DNA of 64,000 bases from JBDHUW01 sp039809345 (GCA_039809345.1 JBDHUW010000003.1:106560-170559); one strand, 5' to 3'; positions 12,098 through 24,135 are shown, numbered from the stretch's first letter. Notes: generated by a model from the letters alone, not told the origin. Made by a program: numbers and translations.

Positions 12098-13408
12098 ATG
12101 ACACGAAGTATATCAATCTTATCATTTATCACCTCGCTACTATTGTTTTATATTAAATTACCTTGGTTAGCTCTTATCCCCTTGGTAATTAGTATGTATA
12201 TAATTTTTACGAATTGAGATATCCAAACCAAAAATGATGAATGGAAGTTTTCTAGATACCATATACTGTTTTGATTGCGGTGTGTGATTATAGTATGACT
12301 TTCATTATTACTGGATGTAATATGATTACAATTATTTGTGATACTTTGCGCATTGCTCTGTCTTCATATGGTGATAATACGGTGGACACTATTAGCTAAT
12401 TTTCAAGACGAATTTGTTATGTTTCATATTGGGTACTATTTTATTTCGTGTATACTACTTTGGTATGTGCCTGTAAATTATGGGATATATATGGGGATGA
12501 TTGCTCGGTTGCTTTTTCCTATATGTACATTTTTGCTATATGCAATAGGAAGTTTTTTGGTAGACTTATTTGTACCAATGCCTCTTGGCCGACACTATCG
12601 CACTTGAATCTTCTTTCTTATAAGCTTTTTGAGCAGTATAATCTTATATTTCTTCTCATCTCCATCGCTTTGATGGTCTGCAGCTATGATCTTTTATGTT
12701 ATCATTGTCCGATTCTTAGTATACCAGTATACCTCATATCTCGCTATAGAAAAACGTAAAAATGTCTATGCAGAAGACATACTTGAGGGGAAAAAAGTAA
12801 TACAACAAGTAGAGTGAGTTCGATATTCATCACAAGCTTTTTTGTATCGCATATTGTATTCCTTAAAAAGACCATTACGTCTAGTTTTAGTTCTCTGTGG
12901 ACCTGTACTACTTTGATGAGTGCTAGTAAGTTCTATCTATTTTGACTCATCATTAGGATTTTTTAGTACAATGGTGATAATCATGACCACAATCGTCCTT
13001 TATGCAATTGCCAACAACTGATGGGCAAAAATAAAATACCCTGTATATTATTCAGATGCATTGTTGGGGCTATCTGTCAACATTGCCTTTGGCCGGGTAT
13101 TGTTCAAAAGCACAACAGGGTTCTATGATACAACATTTATATTTATATGAATGGGGTGGAGTATCATAATGCATGCATTTAGCATACTCTTTTCAAAGCA
13201 ATTATTATACTGGAACAATAAAAGAAAGTTTCCATTGCTGTTATGATATATGGGGAGCAATATAGCTTTCAGCATCATGATTATCATACTATTGTCTTGA
13301 TTATGACTTGCGTGAACATTCTTGTGGTCTATCATATTACTTTATATATGAGTCATATGAACCATGCTCTACTTTTGTTCTCGTACACTGTTTAGTGATG
13401 AGGTGTAA
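12098..13408 (+). CDS. Unrecognised polytopic membrane protein
   Basis: 436 aa with about twelve hydrophobic segments and very short loops. One charged cytoplasmic loop lies near residue 215-235 (AIEKRKNVYAEDILEGKKV). No transporter signature was recognised. Translationally coupled to the preceding gene (3-base gap). Its last 17 bases overlap the 3' end of the convergent minus-strand gene. The stop is TAA. About 20 TGA glycines, mostly inside membrane helices. Confidence 0.7.
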
Positions 13409-15602
13409 TATATCTTTTGTTATAGTAAGTCACTGTCTTCAAATATCATCTGAATCGTATAATATCTTCTCCAGATAGTCATCAAAATATATCTTCAGCC
13501 CTTTTGCCATAGCAGTACTGTGATCGATTTTCCGCTGCGATTTCATGATACCCATGATTATCATCTGTGCTATTTATAGCCGAGAATAGGTCATGATAAG
13601 TTATTAACATATGTTTAAATACAGGGATCATATGTGCAATAAAATCATCAGACATATTCAGCACATCTACACAATATATTTTTAATAACTCATTGATATG
13701 GTCATCTATGCCTTTTTTTTGATTTTTTTCTATCACATAATGAGCGTATAGATATAGACCCATCAATGTTTCGCGTAGTGTATGTAGTATTCAGAGTATA
13801 CTAGCGTTACCATACTTTTCTTGTAAGATATGTATGATTGTATGGAGATGTTCAATTGTAATCTTATATATCCAGTAGTCAGGAGTATAGAGATTTTCTT
13901 TGAATGAAGTGATCTCTTCGACTCAGAAATGGTTTTGTATAAGCGCAGAAAAAACAAATCAATCAAAGTATGGATCATATATTTCGTATGCCTTTTGGAT
14001 GATTTCCTTATTGTCTAGGCGGACCAAGGCTGATATTTTTTCACCAAATCTCTCTCAAAACAATGCGATCAAATTGGTGTTTTTACTGTATAATTTGATA
14101 TCTTTTGCAAGTAGGTCCTGCAAAATTCCTGCAATAAATGAGGATTCAAACAGTTTTATAATACATATATTTGAATAGACCTCTCTAAATGTAGCACGAA
14201 ATGGAAGATGAAATCTATCTTTACCAGCACGAATATTTTCAAACGCATATTTATAATAAAAAACATTCTTGCTATAGCTATACAATAATCAACTATAATA
14301 GTAATATGCATCATGCTTGTTGGTCTTGTCAATACACTTCATAATTTCTGCGATCACCTCTCTTCAAAATCCTCTTATATATCGAGAATCTCACCTTCAC
14401 AGCCGATATCACCCTACATAAGTGATATAGAAATTCATTAGTCTCTCCATAGCTTCAGATTCCTGTTTTAAGCGAAGAGGAACATTATTCATATCTATAT
14501 TTCATCCTTCTCCAATAGTCGACATTCGTTCATCTATTTTTTCATTTTCATTAATTTGCATAGTTGGTGCTCATTTTTGAAATACGTGAGTAATATATTT
14601 TTTCATTGCATCAAAGTATTTTGTTCTGAAATTTGTATAATCAGATATATATCAAATGAATTCCTCAAATCTACTTCAATCACTCAAAAACGATTTTACA
14701 TATGAATCTACTTTCTCATCTCCAAAAAAGTTATGTACAAAATGACGGATAGTCACTCAAAGCGAATCACCGTCATATATATATCTCAATAGGATGTCAG
14801 CGGGGAAAAGTAAATGTACAATGTTTTTTTCAGTTGTAGAAAACGTAGTGCTTATCGAAGAAATTTCTATATTCTTCAGTAAATCTTGCACTAAAGGCTG
14901 TAGTGCTCATCATTTTAGCTCATCATAATAGAGCCAGCCATAAAATTGTTGTAATTGCACCCCTGGAATGTCTAATATCTGATTACTATACTTGTAGAAA
15001 TAATAAAGCATAAATAAAACATGCATATTCGTTTTCAGCATAAACATTTTATACTTTTCAACAATGCTTTTTGTGTATTTTTTTCAAGACTGCACCAACA
15101 TAAATTCATATAATGAAAATAACACCTCAATAAACCAAGAAAAATCTCTTTGAATATCTGGTCATGGAAATACTTTTAGTCTTGACTGAAATATAAACGT
15201 AAGTAGATAAATCGTATACAAAAACTGTGCTCAATAAAAATCCTCTTCTTCATCTATGATTTCTTGTAAATACACTGAAGCAATCATGGTGATAGCATGA
15301 GCCAACTGTCACGGTGCATATGATCTAAACCCATTTAGATTAGCTGCGGCTGCATATCAATAATAAAAATCAACATCTTTTACTTTGATAGTTGGGGATT
15401 CTCAAAATCATATTTTAACTTCAAAGGGATCGAGTGCAATATCAAAGAGATTAAGCTTATAGTTTTCAACTATTTTTCTCGTGATCACAGAAAAATATTG
15501 CTTGGCTGAAATAAATCATACGAAAATACTTGCCGGATTCATAGGATTATTGACCATCTCATCAGGGAAGAGAGATAGCATCATTCTCTTAAATAAATGC
15601 AT
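13392..15602 (-). CDS. Large unrecognised protein, 736 aa
   Basis: One uninterrupted frame under UGA=Gly, rich in Tyr, Phe, Ile and Lys, with no signal peptide and no long membrane helix. Many helices alternate with aromatic residues, as in repeat or scaffold proteins. No nucleotide-binding, protease or glycosyltransferase motif seen. It stands alone between a convergent membrane operon, which it overlaps by 17 bases, and an FKBP gene 92 bases upstream. The ATG chosen is the first in frame after a stop. Function unknown. Confidence 0.7.
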
Positions 15603-15694
15603 GTGACATTATAATTATAAAAAAGAGCAGATATCTATTTTCTAACATAGATGTTCTACTCTTATTTGAGGTAATTTGCAATATTATTTGTATG

Positions 15695-16276
15695 TTATTG
15701 TGATACTCCCCTGCTTGTTTCTCACTTCGAATCATCTTTTTCTACACTTCTCAAAGTAATATCGAATATCAATGTCTTACCTGCCATTGGATGATTTGAA
15801 TCTACTACCACCTCAGTATCTGTGATTTCAGTCACTGTGACAATCTGTCATCCTATCTGGTACGTTTGTCATACCTTGGCTTCTAATCATGCTTCTTGAA
15901 AGAGTGATTTCTCGATTCTAGACTTTTTTGTCTCGTCATATTCTCCATATCAATCTTTTGGCTCAACAGTGATCTTTCTAGACTTGCCGACTTTTAGCCC
16001 GTTCACAGCATCACCGAATCATTTTATAACCTGATTCCCTCAAACAGTAAATGATAGTGGCGCATATGTTCTATCAGGAGTATAGAGTGCATTTTCTTTG
16101 GCTACTGATTCTATGTTTGTATCAAATACTTGACCATCGGGGTATGTTCAAACATAGTCAACTGTGACTACCTTACCTGTATAATCTGTGTTACCTACAG
16201 ATCCATTGAAATAAAACAATCATGCTATAACTAATACAATGATTAGAGCTCAGATAATTCAAATGGTTTTTTTCAT
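15695..16276 (-). CDS. SlyD-like FKBP peptidyl-prolyl isomerase, membrane anchored
   Basis: 193 aa. Residues 1-25 are an N-terminal membrane anchor. The FKBP core follows: VTVDYVGTYPDGQVFDTN, then PLSFTVGGNQVIKGFGDAV, then GKSRKITVEPKDGYGEYD. The latter continues into an insert-in-flap domain with GGQIVTVTEI and DSNHPMAGKTLIFDI, the 'N.NHPLAGk.L.F' signature of SlyD-type enzymes. It speeds proline isomerisation, probably of exported proteins, given the anchor. Several conserved glycines are TGA. The Asp-rich metal-binding tail of E. coli SlyD is missing. Confidence 0.9.
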
Positions 16277-16336
16277 GAATAAAGAATAAACTAATAAATA
16301 TATTTCATACTATAAAATCTATAATATTTTGCAATC

Positions 16337-16783
16337 CTAACTATCAATCATTTTTTTATATAGATATCTTCATCGAGACTGTATAGGAGATAAGGATTCA
16401 GAAAGTGGTTCTGTATTTGTATCTTCCACGTTTTGTCAATTGATAGTATTTGAAGCACTATCAGGAGTAGATTGTAAGAAAAAAACACGCTCTCATGGTA
16501 AAACTATACTATTATCATGAGCTACGAACACTGCTGACTCAGGAAGTGAGTATACGTACGCTTGGATTGATTTGTATTGTTTATGACGAGCCAATGAAAG
16601 CGTTTCTTTGATCACCTGTTCAATAGATCATTGCATGGTTGCATAATTTATGAAAACCTTGATAGAGGCAATCATGATCAAAAAAACAAAAACCAAGCCA
16701 TAATATTTTATATGATATGGTTTCAGTCTCCATTTTTTGTAAGGTGACTGTGGTGCTAAGCCACTATTTATTTTCTTTTCCAT
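16337..16783 (-). CDS. Small single-pass membrane protein, unknown
   Basis: 148 aa. A basic cytoplasmic N-terminus (MEKKINSGLAPQSPYKKWRL) is followed by one membrane helix at about residues 25-45 (YYGLVFVFLIMIASIKVFI) and an extracytoplasmic region of about 100 residues with EQVIKETLSLARHKQYKSI. No family recognised. The start at 16783 gives the better N-terminus; an upstream ATG at 16819 is also in frame. Stop TAG. Divergent from nusA. Confidence 0.6.
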
Positions 16784-16855
16784 ATCTAATATGCATAAAT
16801 TTCTGCACAGAAAAATCAACTTGTATTATCTACCTAAATGAATAATCTATTCACT

Positions 16856-16881
16856 GTCCCACGGCGAGGGGGACTTTTTTT
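16856..16881 (+). terminator. Intrinsic terminator in the nusA 5' region (possible attenuator)
   Basis: GTCCC pairs with GGGAC around a 9-base loop, followed by seven T. It points toward nusA and ends about 34 bases before its ATG. No gene lies upstream on this strand (the neighbour at 16783 is divergent), so it would end a short leader transcript. Confidence 0.65.
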
Positions 16882-16915
16882 GAAATAAAACATTTACCCT
16901 TAATATATATGTCAC

Positions 16916-17950
16916 ATGCAACTAGATGGAAAAACCATTCAGGCCTCAATCATGCAACTTATCGACGACTACAAGTTTGATCCATATCAAGTGATGGAAA
17001 TCGTTAAACTATGAATTAGATCTGCATTCAAAAAAGACTATTTGCCAAATGAAAAAAAAGTACAATTACAGGTTAACATTGAGAAAGATGGAACTATTCG
17101 TATTTTTAGAGAATATGAAGTAGTAGAAATAGTAGAAGATTCTTGAGTTCAGATGCTCCTTGCAGATGCTCAGAAGATCAGAAAAGATATCAAAGCATGA
17201 GAACTTGTATTGATGGATATCACACCAGAGACACTTGAATTTTCTAGAATCGCCGTACAAGCAGCAGCTCAAACAATCAAGCAAAATCTCAAAAATATAG
17301 AAAGAGAAAGATTCTATGAAAAATTTCAACACAAGCAGTGAGAACTCCTTAGAGCAAAAGTTCTTAGAGTCAATTGAGATAGTATAGTACTTGATATAGA
17401 AGGGACTACTGTGGTTTTAGCGCCTGAAGGACAGATCCCTTGAAGGGTGTATAACCCTGGAGAAGAAATATTTGTACTCCTAAGAGAAATTTCTAAATGA
17501 CTATGAGGTATTACACTTACAATTACTCAATCATCGCATGATTTCATAGAAGCAATTCTTAGAAAAATTGTTCCTGAACTTGAAGAAAATAAGGTTGCTA
17601 TTAGAAAAATAGTAAGAATACCTGGTAAAAGAAGTAAATTACTTGTATCTGCACTTGATGAAAAAATTGATCCAGTAGGTGTATTTGTATGACAAAGGGC
17701 AGACAGGATCAATACAATTCTTACCCTTCTTGATGGAGAAAAAATTGATTTTGTAGAATTCAATGATGATGATGACATTAGACTGATAGCAGACTCATTG
17801 AAGCCAGCGAGAATAGAAAGTATTGAACTCAAAGGGAAACGCGCAATCGTGACACTACCAGAGGAACAAAAACCATTAGCATTCGGGAAATGATGATCTA
17901 ACATTAAATTAGCAAGCCAATTGACTGGTTATTCTATAGAAATTAAATAA
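16916..17950 (+). CDS. nusA: Transcription termination/antitermination protein NusA
   Basis: 344 aa. N-terminal domain residues 1-110, S1 domain residues ~130-200, then two KH domains. KH1 carries DPVGVFVGQRADRINTIL and GEKIDFVEF; KH2 ends the protein with LAFGKGGSNIKLASQLTGY (two adjacent glycines are TGA). It binds RNA polymerase and nascent RNA and controls pausing. It lacks the acidic C-terminal repeats of enterobacteria, as is normal outside that group. The M50 protease starts 3 bases later, so they share a transcript. A terminator hairpin sits in its leader. Confidence 0.95.
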
Positions 17951-17953
17951 TTG

Positions 17954-18607
17954 ATGATGGATATCCAAAACATAATATTTGTTTGAATTATTATTATCAT
18001 TTCACTTAGTCTCCACGAATATGCGCATGCACGGATGGCAGACCGTCTTGGTGATCCTACGCCACGCATACAGTGAAGATTGACTCCGAACCCACTCGCT
18101 CATATAGACCCTATATGATTTATTATGATTTTTATAATAAATTTCTGATGGGGAAAGCCTGTAATGACAAATCCATCCTATTTTCGTAATCCAATTAAAT
18201 GAGATTTTTTGGTTGCAATGGCTGGTCCCTTGTCGAATATCATATTGGCTATATTGTGAGGAATTATAATTATGGTCTTTGGGAAAATTATTTGAGTAGA
18301 ATCAGCTTATGAGCTTATAAGCTCCAGCGACCTAGTTGTGCAGTTTTGGATGATGTTTGTCGTAATCAATATATGATTAGCTGTTTTTAACCTCCTTCCA
18401 ATTTTCCCACTTGATTGATATAGAATAATTAAAATCGCATCGCCGTCATTGTGATACTGGATGGAAAGAAATGGCCAAATATTACAAATAGTTTTTTTAG
18501 TCTTGATTATATGACCTTGAAGTTCCATGATATCTACCATCATTTCAACCGTTTCACAAACTATCCTCTCTATACTATTTATTTTTCTTAGCCAAATATT
18601 TTACTAG
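17954..18607 (+). CDS. Site-2-type M50 metalloprotease
   Basis: 217 aa, all membrane helices. SLHEYAHARMADRLGDPTP gives the HExxH zinc site (residues ~22-26), and NLLPIFPLDGYRI gives the second-site 'NxxPxxPLDG' motif (last Gly TGA). It is of the short rhomboid-size S2P type common in bacteria and cleaves transmembrane substrates within the bilayer. No PDZ domain. Zinc ligands intact. Follows nusA by 3 bases; prfA follows 24 bases after. Confidence 0.92.
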
Positions 18608-18631
18608 TTCTATCCCCTAATTAATTTACAT

Positions 18632-19732
18632 ATGCTCGATAAATTACAGTCAATAGAAAAAACATACTTGGATCTACAAGCTCAATTATACGATCCTATA
18701 GTAGCTACAGATCAGAAATTAGCGAGAGAAATCAACAAAAAACTTCTAAACTTAGAAGAGGCATTTAATTTGTTTCAGATCTATAAAAAAGTAGATTCTC
18801 AAAAAAAAGAAGCCGAAAGTATGTTGGCTAGTGAGACAGATGATGAAATGATTACACTTGCCAAGGCAGAATTAGATGATGCACTGAGTAAAATACCTGA
18901 ATTAGAAGAAAAACTCAAGGTAGCACTATTACCCAAAGATCCAAACGATGACAAAGACGTATTTCTTGAAATCAGACCAGCAGCTGGATGAGATGAAGCT
19001 TGATTGTTTGCAGCCGAATTACTCAAGGCATATATGCTTTATGCACAAAACCAATGATGGAAAACAGAAATCATCGAGCAGCAATACTCTGACATATGAT
19101 GAGTCAAATTTGTCATGGTAAAAATGGCTTGAAATAAAGTATATTCAAAAATGAAATTTGAATCTTGAGTTCATCGTGTCCAAAGAATTCCTGCTACCGA
19201 GTCTCAATGACGTGTGCATACATCCACAATTACTGTTGCTATCATGCCTGAGGCTGAAGATGTCGATGTAAACATCAATCCAAATGATGTACAGATGGAC
19301 ACATATGCAGCATCATCAGCGTGATGACAAAATGCGAATAAGAATCAAACTTGAGTACGTCTGCACCACCTTCCTAGTTGATTAATCGTAACTATCTGAG
19401 ATAGCAAATCACAACTTCAAAATAAAGAAAAAGCATGGTCTGTACTAAAATCTAGGCTATACCAAATAGAACAGGACAAGGTGACTGCTGCAGAACGTGC
19501 AGCTAGATGAGAACAAATATGAACTGGTGAACGTTCAGAGAAAATTAGGACTTACAACTTCCCGCAAGACCGTATCACCGATCATAGAATTAAGCAATCT
19601 CGAGGCAATATACCTGGTGTAATGATGTGAGATTTCGATGATATCATGAATGCATTGATTATGGATCAACAAGCAAGGTCACTTTGAACGAAAGTGGATA
19701 CATGAAACTCAAATGACGAAGATGATGAATAA
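18632..19732 (+). CDS. prfA: Peptide chain release factor 1 (UAA/UAG)
   Basis: 366 aa. RPAAGGDEAGLFAAELL, ATESQGRVHTSTITVAIMP and SAGGQNANKNQTGVRL identify RF1. The catalytic GGQ is residues 231-233, and both glycines are written TGA TGA at 19322-19327. Thus the factor that ends translation cannot be made unless UGA is read as glycine. RF1 reads UAA and UAG only, which matches the stop codons used by native genes here. Start ATG 24 bases after the M50 stop. A strong anchor for code 25. Confidence 0.97.
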
Positions 19733-19800
19733 TACAATAAAGATTATTTTAAGGTATATTCGTATAGTAATTTTGCATTTATATTATATCTGTGTGAACT

Positions 19801-20994
19801 ATGAAAAATCTAGTACCTATGATCTTACTACCAGTAGTAATTACTATTGCAACGTTACAAGCATCAGTCTACTTTGATCTTCCTTTTGGGAAAACATATG
19901 GGTGAGAAATTGTAAAAGATAATACAACCAAGGTCATTCAAGAACGCATTGAGGAGTATAAAAAAGTATCTAATCTAGAATCAGATATTACCAAAGCTAT
20001 TGAAACAGGATCTCCTTCTGTAGTTAGCATCATCACAACTAAAGATTTAGCATATTATATGACTGATCCATTTAGCTTCTTTTTTGGCACCCCAAGAGCT
20101 GAAAGTGCACAAACTACACAAAAAGTTAAAGTTGGATGAGGAAGTGGAATCATAGTGTCAAAAGATGGTTATATCATCACCAACAAGCACGTCATCAGTG
20201 ATCCAAATGCTGAATATACAGTAGTGACTACAAATTGAGAAACATTGAATGTAAAACAAACATGGATGGATCCAGTATTGGATATCGCTGTACTGAAAGT
20301 AGAAGATGAAAAATGAAATATCCCCACAGATCTTCAACCTGCAACATTCATTTCATACAAGTCATCTGTGAATATCGGACAGTTCACTATTGCTATTGGT
20401 AATGCTCTTGCTGAATATGCAAACACGGCTACTTTCGGTATAATAAGTGCAAAAAATAGAGCACTTGATAATCAATGACAAAACTGAGCTGCTTATATTG
20501 GACTATACCAAACTGATACTCCTATCAATCCAGGGAATAGCGGATGACCACTCTTGAATACTGCATGACAAGTCATATGAATGAATACTGCAGTAGCACA
20601 GTGAGAGGGAATAGGGTTTGCGGTACCATTATCACAGGAATTCATTCAAACGACACTCTCGTCGTTACAAGATGACGGTACTATCACTAGACCATATTTG
20701 GGGATACAATCTAAGCTGCTAACCAAATCTGCAGCCAAAAATCTTGAAATGCAAAAATTTGAAGGTATCTATATAGAATCTGTACAACCTACTTCACCAG
20801 CAAGTTTATGAGGACTATTGTCAGGAGATGTTATTACTGAGATAAACTGAGCAAGTGTACAAACAGATATGCCAATTCTATACTCTCTTTATACTATGAA
20901 AGCTTGAGACAAGGTAGCATTGTTGGTATATAGAAAAAAAGAGTATATCAAGGTTGATATTACTCTTTGATCACTATGAGAAACATTTCAATAA
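19801..20994 (+). CDS. HtrA/DegP-type serine protease with PDZ domain
   Basis: 397 aa. N-terminal membrane anchor or signal (residues 5-22), then a trypsin-like domain with the triad His130 (TNKHVI), Asp161 (LDIAVLK) and Ser247 (NPGNSGGPL, last Gly TGA). A single PDZ domain occupies about residues 290-385 (PYLGIQSKLL, GIYIESVQPTSPASLGGLLSGD). It degrades or refolds damaged exported proteins. One PDZ, as in DegS/HtrA of Gram-positives. 68 bases after prfA, same strand. Confidence 0.95.
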
Positions 20995-21001
20995 TCATAT
21001 A

Positions 21002-21931
21002 CTATTTTGACAGTAGTTTATTGAGTTCATAATTTGCATATACGTATGCAATACCAAGAATCAATATAAACTCTGCAAATAACCATGTCAATCTAATTCC
21101 AAGCACAGATCCAAGAAGCTCAGACAGTGTAGTATTAAACAAATATGGGAATATGCTTCCTAGATTTGTAAGGAATATAAATGAAAGAATCACGGTGAAC
21201 ACATATCATAGAGTCAATAATACAAAACTATTGATGAAAAAAGGCATCTTCATGTGATTATATGGAGCTCAGAGCAGTTTTTGCACATGTATAGTCTCTT
21301 GCATAGCTATAAACTTAGTCTTGATGATCATCCCCAAAAATAAGAGGATCACTACTACACATGCTGCTATAATAAACGTAAAAAAGTATTGTAACACCTT
21401 GAGAACATTTATCACACGAGCATTTCTATCAAATTGTTCTTTGGATTCGTCATTTTGAGTATTTAAGAGTATGATATCAGTATATTTATCTTTAATACTC
21501 ATCACATAATCATATTGCTCCTGATCACGAAATGTAGCATATAACGTCACTGGAAGTGGGTTTTCAATACCGTAATCATCAAAGCTTTTCACCATATTTG
21601 GAAGACGTTTTTGGAGATTTTGTAATGCTTCTTCTTTTGAAAAATACGTCACTTTCACTCCTCCGCTTTCTAGTTCATCCTTGAATTTCATTACCTTTGA
21701 AGATATTTCCTCTTGAGAAACTCATGTGCCAGCTTGCACTGCATCTTTGATATAGAAATATACTCAAAGTCTCTCTCTAATCCCTTCAGCTGCATGAGAA
21801 GTCATCTTGGCTGCTAAAACAAAGATATGGAGAAACATTAAGAGTAATGCAAACACTCAACTCATCATCAAAATTTGTCACCATTGTCATTGCCAAAAGT
21901 GCTTTATTGTAATCATATATTTTGATTGCAT
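21002..21931 (-). CDS. ftsX: Cell-division permease FtsX
   Basis: 309 aa. One N-terminal helix (residues ~20-40), a periplasmic domain of ~140 residues (KVTYFSKEEALQNLQKRLP, ENPLPVTLYATFRD), then three helices with FIAMQETIHVQKLLGAPY in the cytoplasmic loop. This is the FtsX layout. With FtsE (42897-43571 here, unlinked) it forms the complex that switches on septal peptidoglycan hydrolases. The two genes are usually adjacent; here they lie 21 kb apart. Convergent with htrA, 7 bases between stops. Confidence 0.92.
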
Positions 21932-22000
21932 ACATTTTCACAATATAGATTTCATCTTTTCATTCATTTTTTTCATTGGATAATCAAAGCTTATAAATAA

Positions 22001-22633
22001 TTATTCTGCCACTGAGCTTGTAGCTACTGGGGCGTTTTGTTCAATAAATTTTTGGAATAGTGCTATTTTTTGATCATAGAATGCGATATCTTTGTCAAAT
22101 GTTTCGAGTTTATCCTTTTTGTCATTGAAATATTTGATCATGCGTTTTGCTCTTCTATAGTCGAATTCAAGTAGATAGAGTTCGATTAGGTTATAAATCA
22201 CTTCAGCATCCATACTATGAAGATCAAATGCCTGTTGTAGAAAGGTAATCCCCTTTTCTCTATTCCCATACCAATACTCACATAGCCCATAACAACGTAA
22301 AATTTCATGATTTTCAAACTTAGTTAGTTTGATCGCTTCTTGAAAATATTTTTTTGCATCATACCGATTGTTTTTTTCCATCTCCAATACTCATTTGATA
22401 TATACATGCATAGGATCATCTTTTTTCATATGCATCAAAAAATCGATTGGTTTCTGTGCTTTGTCGAGCTCACCTCTTCTATATTCGATATCAACAACCT
22501 GCAACAAAGCATCTTCATGAGTAGGATCACTCATCAGTACATGATTCACTTTTTTCAATGCCTCATCAAATTTACCCTCTTTTTTGAGCCCCTCTACTTC
22601 GTCTCGGAGTGATGCTGGTATGTACATATTCAA
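22001..22633 (-). CDS. TPR repeat protein
   Basis: 210 aa made of about five 34-residue helical repeats (KEGKFDEALKKVNHVLMSDP, NNRYDAKKYFQEAIKL, GNREKGITFLQQAFDL, FDYRRAKRMIKYF), ending with a charged tail. One TGA glycine joins two halves that would otherwise look like separate ORFs. Tetratricopeptide repeats bind proteins; no partner can be named. Co-directional with ftsX, 69 bases upstream of it. Confidence 0.85.
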
Positions 22634-22816
22634 CTAATAAGTTATGAAGTAATAATACTCCTCTATACTACTCAATATAGCCCAATACTACAAATTATTA
22701 ATACTATTTACACCATATTCCCCTTTGCATTATAGAAATAATATGTAGATATGTGGATAATACATAAAATTAGATATAATAATGGAGTTGAAACGATCAT
22801 GAGGAGTTTTAAATAC

Positions 22817-22845
22817 CAAAAAACACCCCGAGATGAGGTGTTTTT
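22817..22845 (-). terminator. Terminator of the secE-nusG-rplK-rplA run
   Basis: AAACACC pairs with GGTGTTT around a 9-base loop, with a run of T on both strands. It ends about 27 bases after the rplA stop in the minus direction. Bidirectional use is possible, but no plus-strand gene ends here. The rest of the 238-base gap up to the TPR gene is AT-rich and holds nothing else recognisable. Confidence 0.8.
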
Positions 22846-22871
22846 AGTATGTTTTTCTATGATGTATACTC

Positions 22872-23549
22872 TTAGTATTCAATTTGTACTCCTGGAGACA
22901 TAGTAGCTGAAAGTACTACTTTCTTCACTAATTTCCCCTTTACTCATACTGGCTTAGCATCTTCCAATGATTTCATGAATGCCTTGAAGTTTTCTACAAG
23001 TTTTCCATCATCAAATGATAATTTACCAAGTGCAGCGTGTACATTACCTGTCTTATCTACTCTAAATTCGATTCTTCACTTCTTCACTTCATCAATAGTA
23101 GCTACAAGATCTTGAGTTACAGTACCTGCTTTTGGAGATGGCATAATACCTTTTGGTCAGAGTATTTTAGCAACTCTAGCCAACTCTCTCATCATATCTG
23201 GAGTTGTAACCATCACGTCGAAGTTGATTTTACCAGCTTCAATTTCTTTGAGGATTTCAGTATTACCAGCAATATCTGCTCCAGCTTTTTTAGCATCTGC
23301 TACTTGATCATCAGACACATATGCAGCGATAATTACTGATTTACCAGTTCCATGAGGAAGAACAGCAGTCGATCTAATTTGTTGATCATTGTACTTAGGA
23401 TCTGCAAATGTTTTCACAGCCAAGTTCAATGTTCCTACAAACTTTGAATAAGACATCTTTTTGACCATTCCTACGGCTTCTTCTAGAGTGTACTTTTTTT
23501 CTGCTTCTACAAGTTCTTTAGCTTTTACATACTTTTTTCCGTTTGCCAT
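22872..23549 (-). CDS. rplA: 50S ribosomal protein L1
   Basis: 225 aa, family length. MANGKKYVKAKELVEAEKKY, the IRSTAVLPHGTGK binding loop and LGPKGIMPSPKAGTVT signature identify L1. It binds 23S rRNA at the L1 stalk and can repress its own operon through its mRNA. Most loop glycines are GGN here, with TGA in LGPKG. Follows rplK by 64 bases. Confidence 0.97.
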
Positions 23550-23613
23550 TGTAATAATAGATAATAATAAAGTAGTGATAACGACCTCACAAAGAAGTCT
23601 CCCACGTGTATTG

Positions 23614-24060
23614 TTATTTAACCTCAATACCCAAGCTTTTTGCAGTACCAATTATTGATTTCATAATTGATTCCATCTTGTTTGTATTCATAGTTTCTTT
23701 CTTAATCTCTGCAATTTCTTGTATGTCAGCTTTTGATAATGTACCAATCTTTTTCTTGTTCGGTTCTGCTGATCCTTGCTTCTCCTTCAATTTCCATAGA
23801 AGAAGGTGAGATGTCAAAGGAGTTCCTATATCAAGATCGTATGTTCTATCAGAATATACAGTGATGATAGCAGGTACTTTTACATCTGCAGGAGCATATT
23901 TAGACATGATATCTCTTGTTTTGTCGTTGAATTCTTTGATGAATGCACCGATGTTAACTCAGTTTTGTCATAGAATCGGTCATACTGGAGGTGCTGGTTG
24001 CGCTTTCCCTGCAACCACGTGTAGTACGAATTTCTTCGTAATTTTTTTTGCCGGAGCCAT
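23614..24060 (-). CDS. rplK: 50S ribosomal protein L11
   Basis: 148 aa. The N-terminal AKKITKKFVLHVVAGKAQPA, PPVGPILGQNGVNI and the C-terminal GTAKSLGIEV are L11 signatures. It binds the GTPase centre of 23S rRNA. Order secE-nusG-(unknown)-rplK-rplA on this strand is the usual bacterial order with one extra gene inserted after nusG. Its start is the ATG of MAPAKK. Confidence 0.97.
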
Positions 24061-24062
24061 TG

Positions 24063-24135
24063 TAGGTATTCAAATTATAGTATAAAGGTTTATATAATCC
24101 TCTTCGCACCAGAAGCGTGCAATTCGGTACTATGA
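24063..24135 (-). promoter_or_regulatory. Possible rplK promoter and leader hairpin
   Basis: On the minus strand the gap holds a GCAC/GTGC hairpin and then an A+T-rich stretch with a TATAAT box about 20 bases before the rplK ATG. A matching -35 is not clear. Low certainty. Confidence 0.35.

Noticed and set aside
13392..15602. Many apparent frame breaks at TGA that make this and other genes look like pseudogenes
   Set aside because: All breaks are TGA at glycine-compatible positions; one open frame remains with UGA=Gly.
18632..19732. UGA as tryptophan (code 4) or selenocysteine
   Set aside because: TGA aligns with invariant Gly (GGQ, AAGGDEAG, SQGR) and TGG is used normally for Trp; no SECIS-like context.
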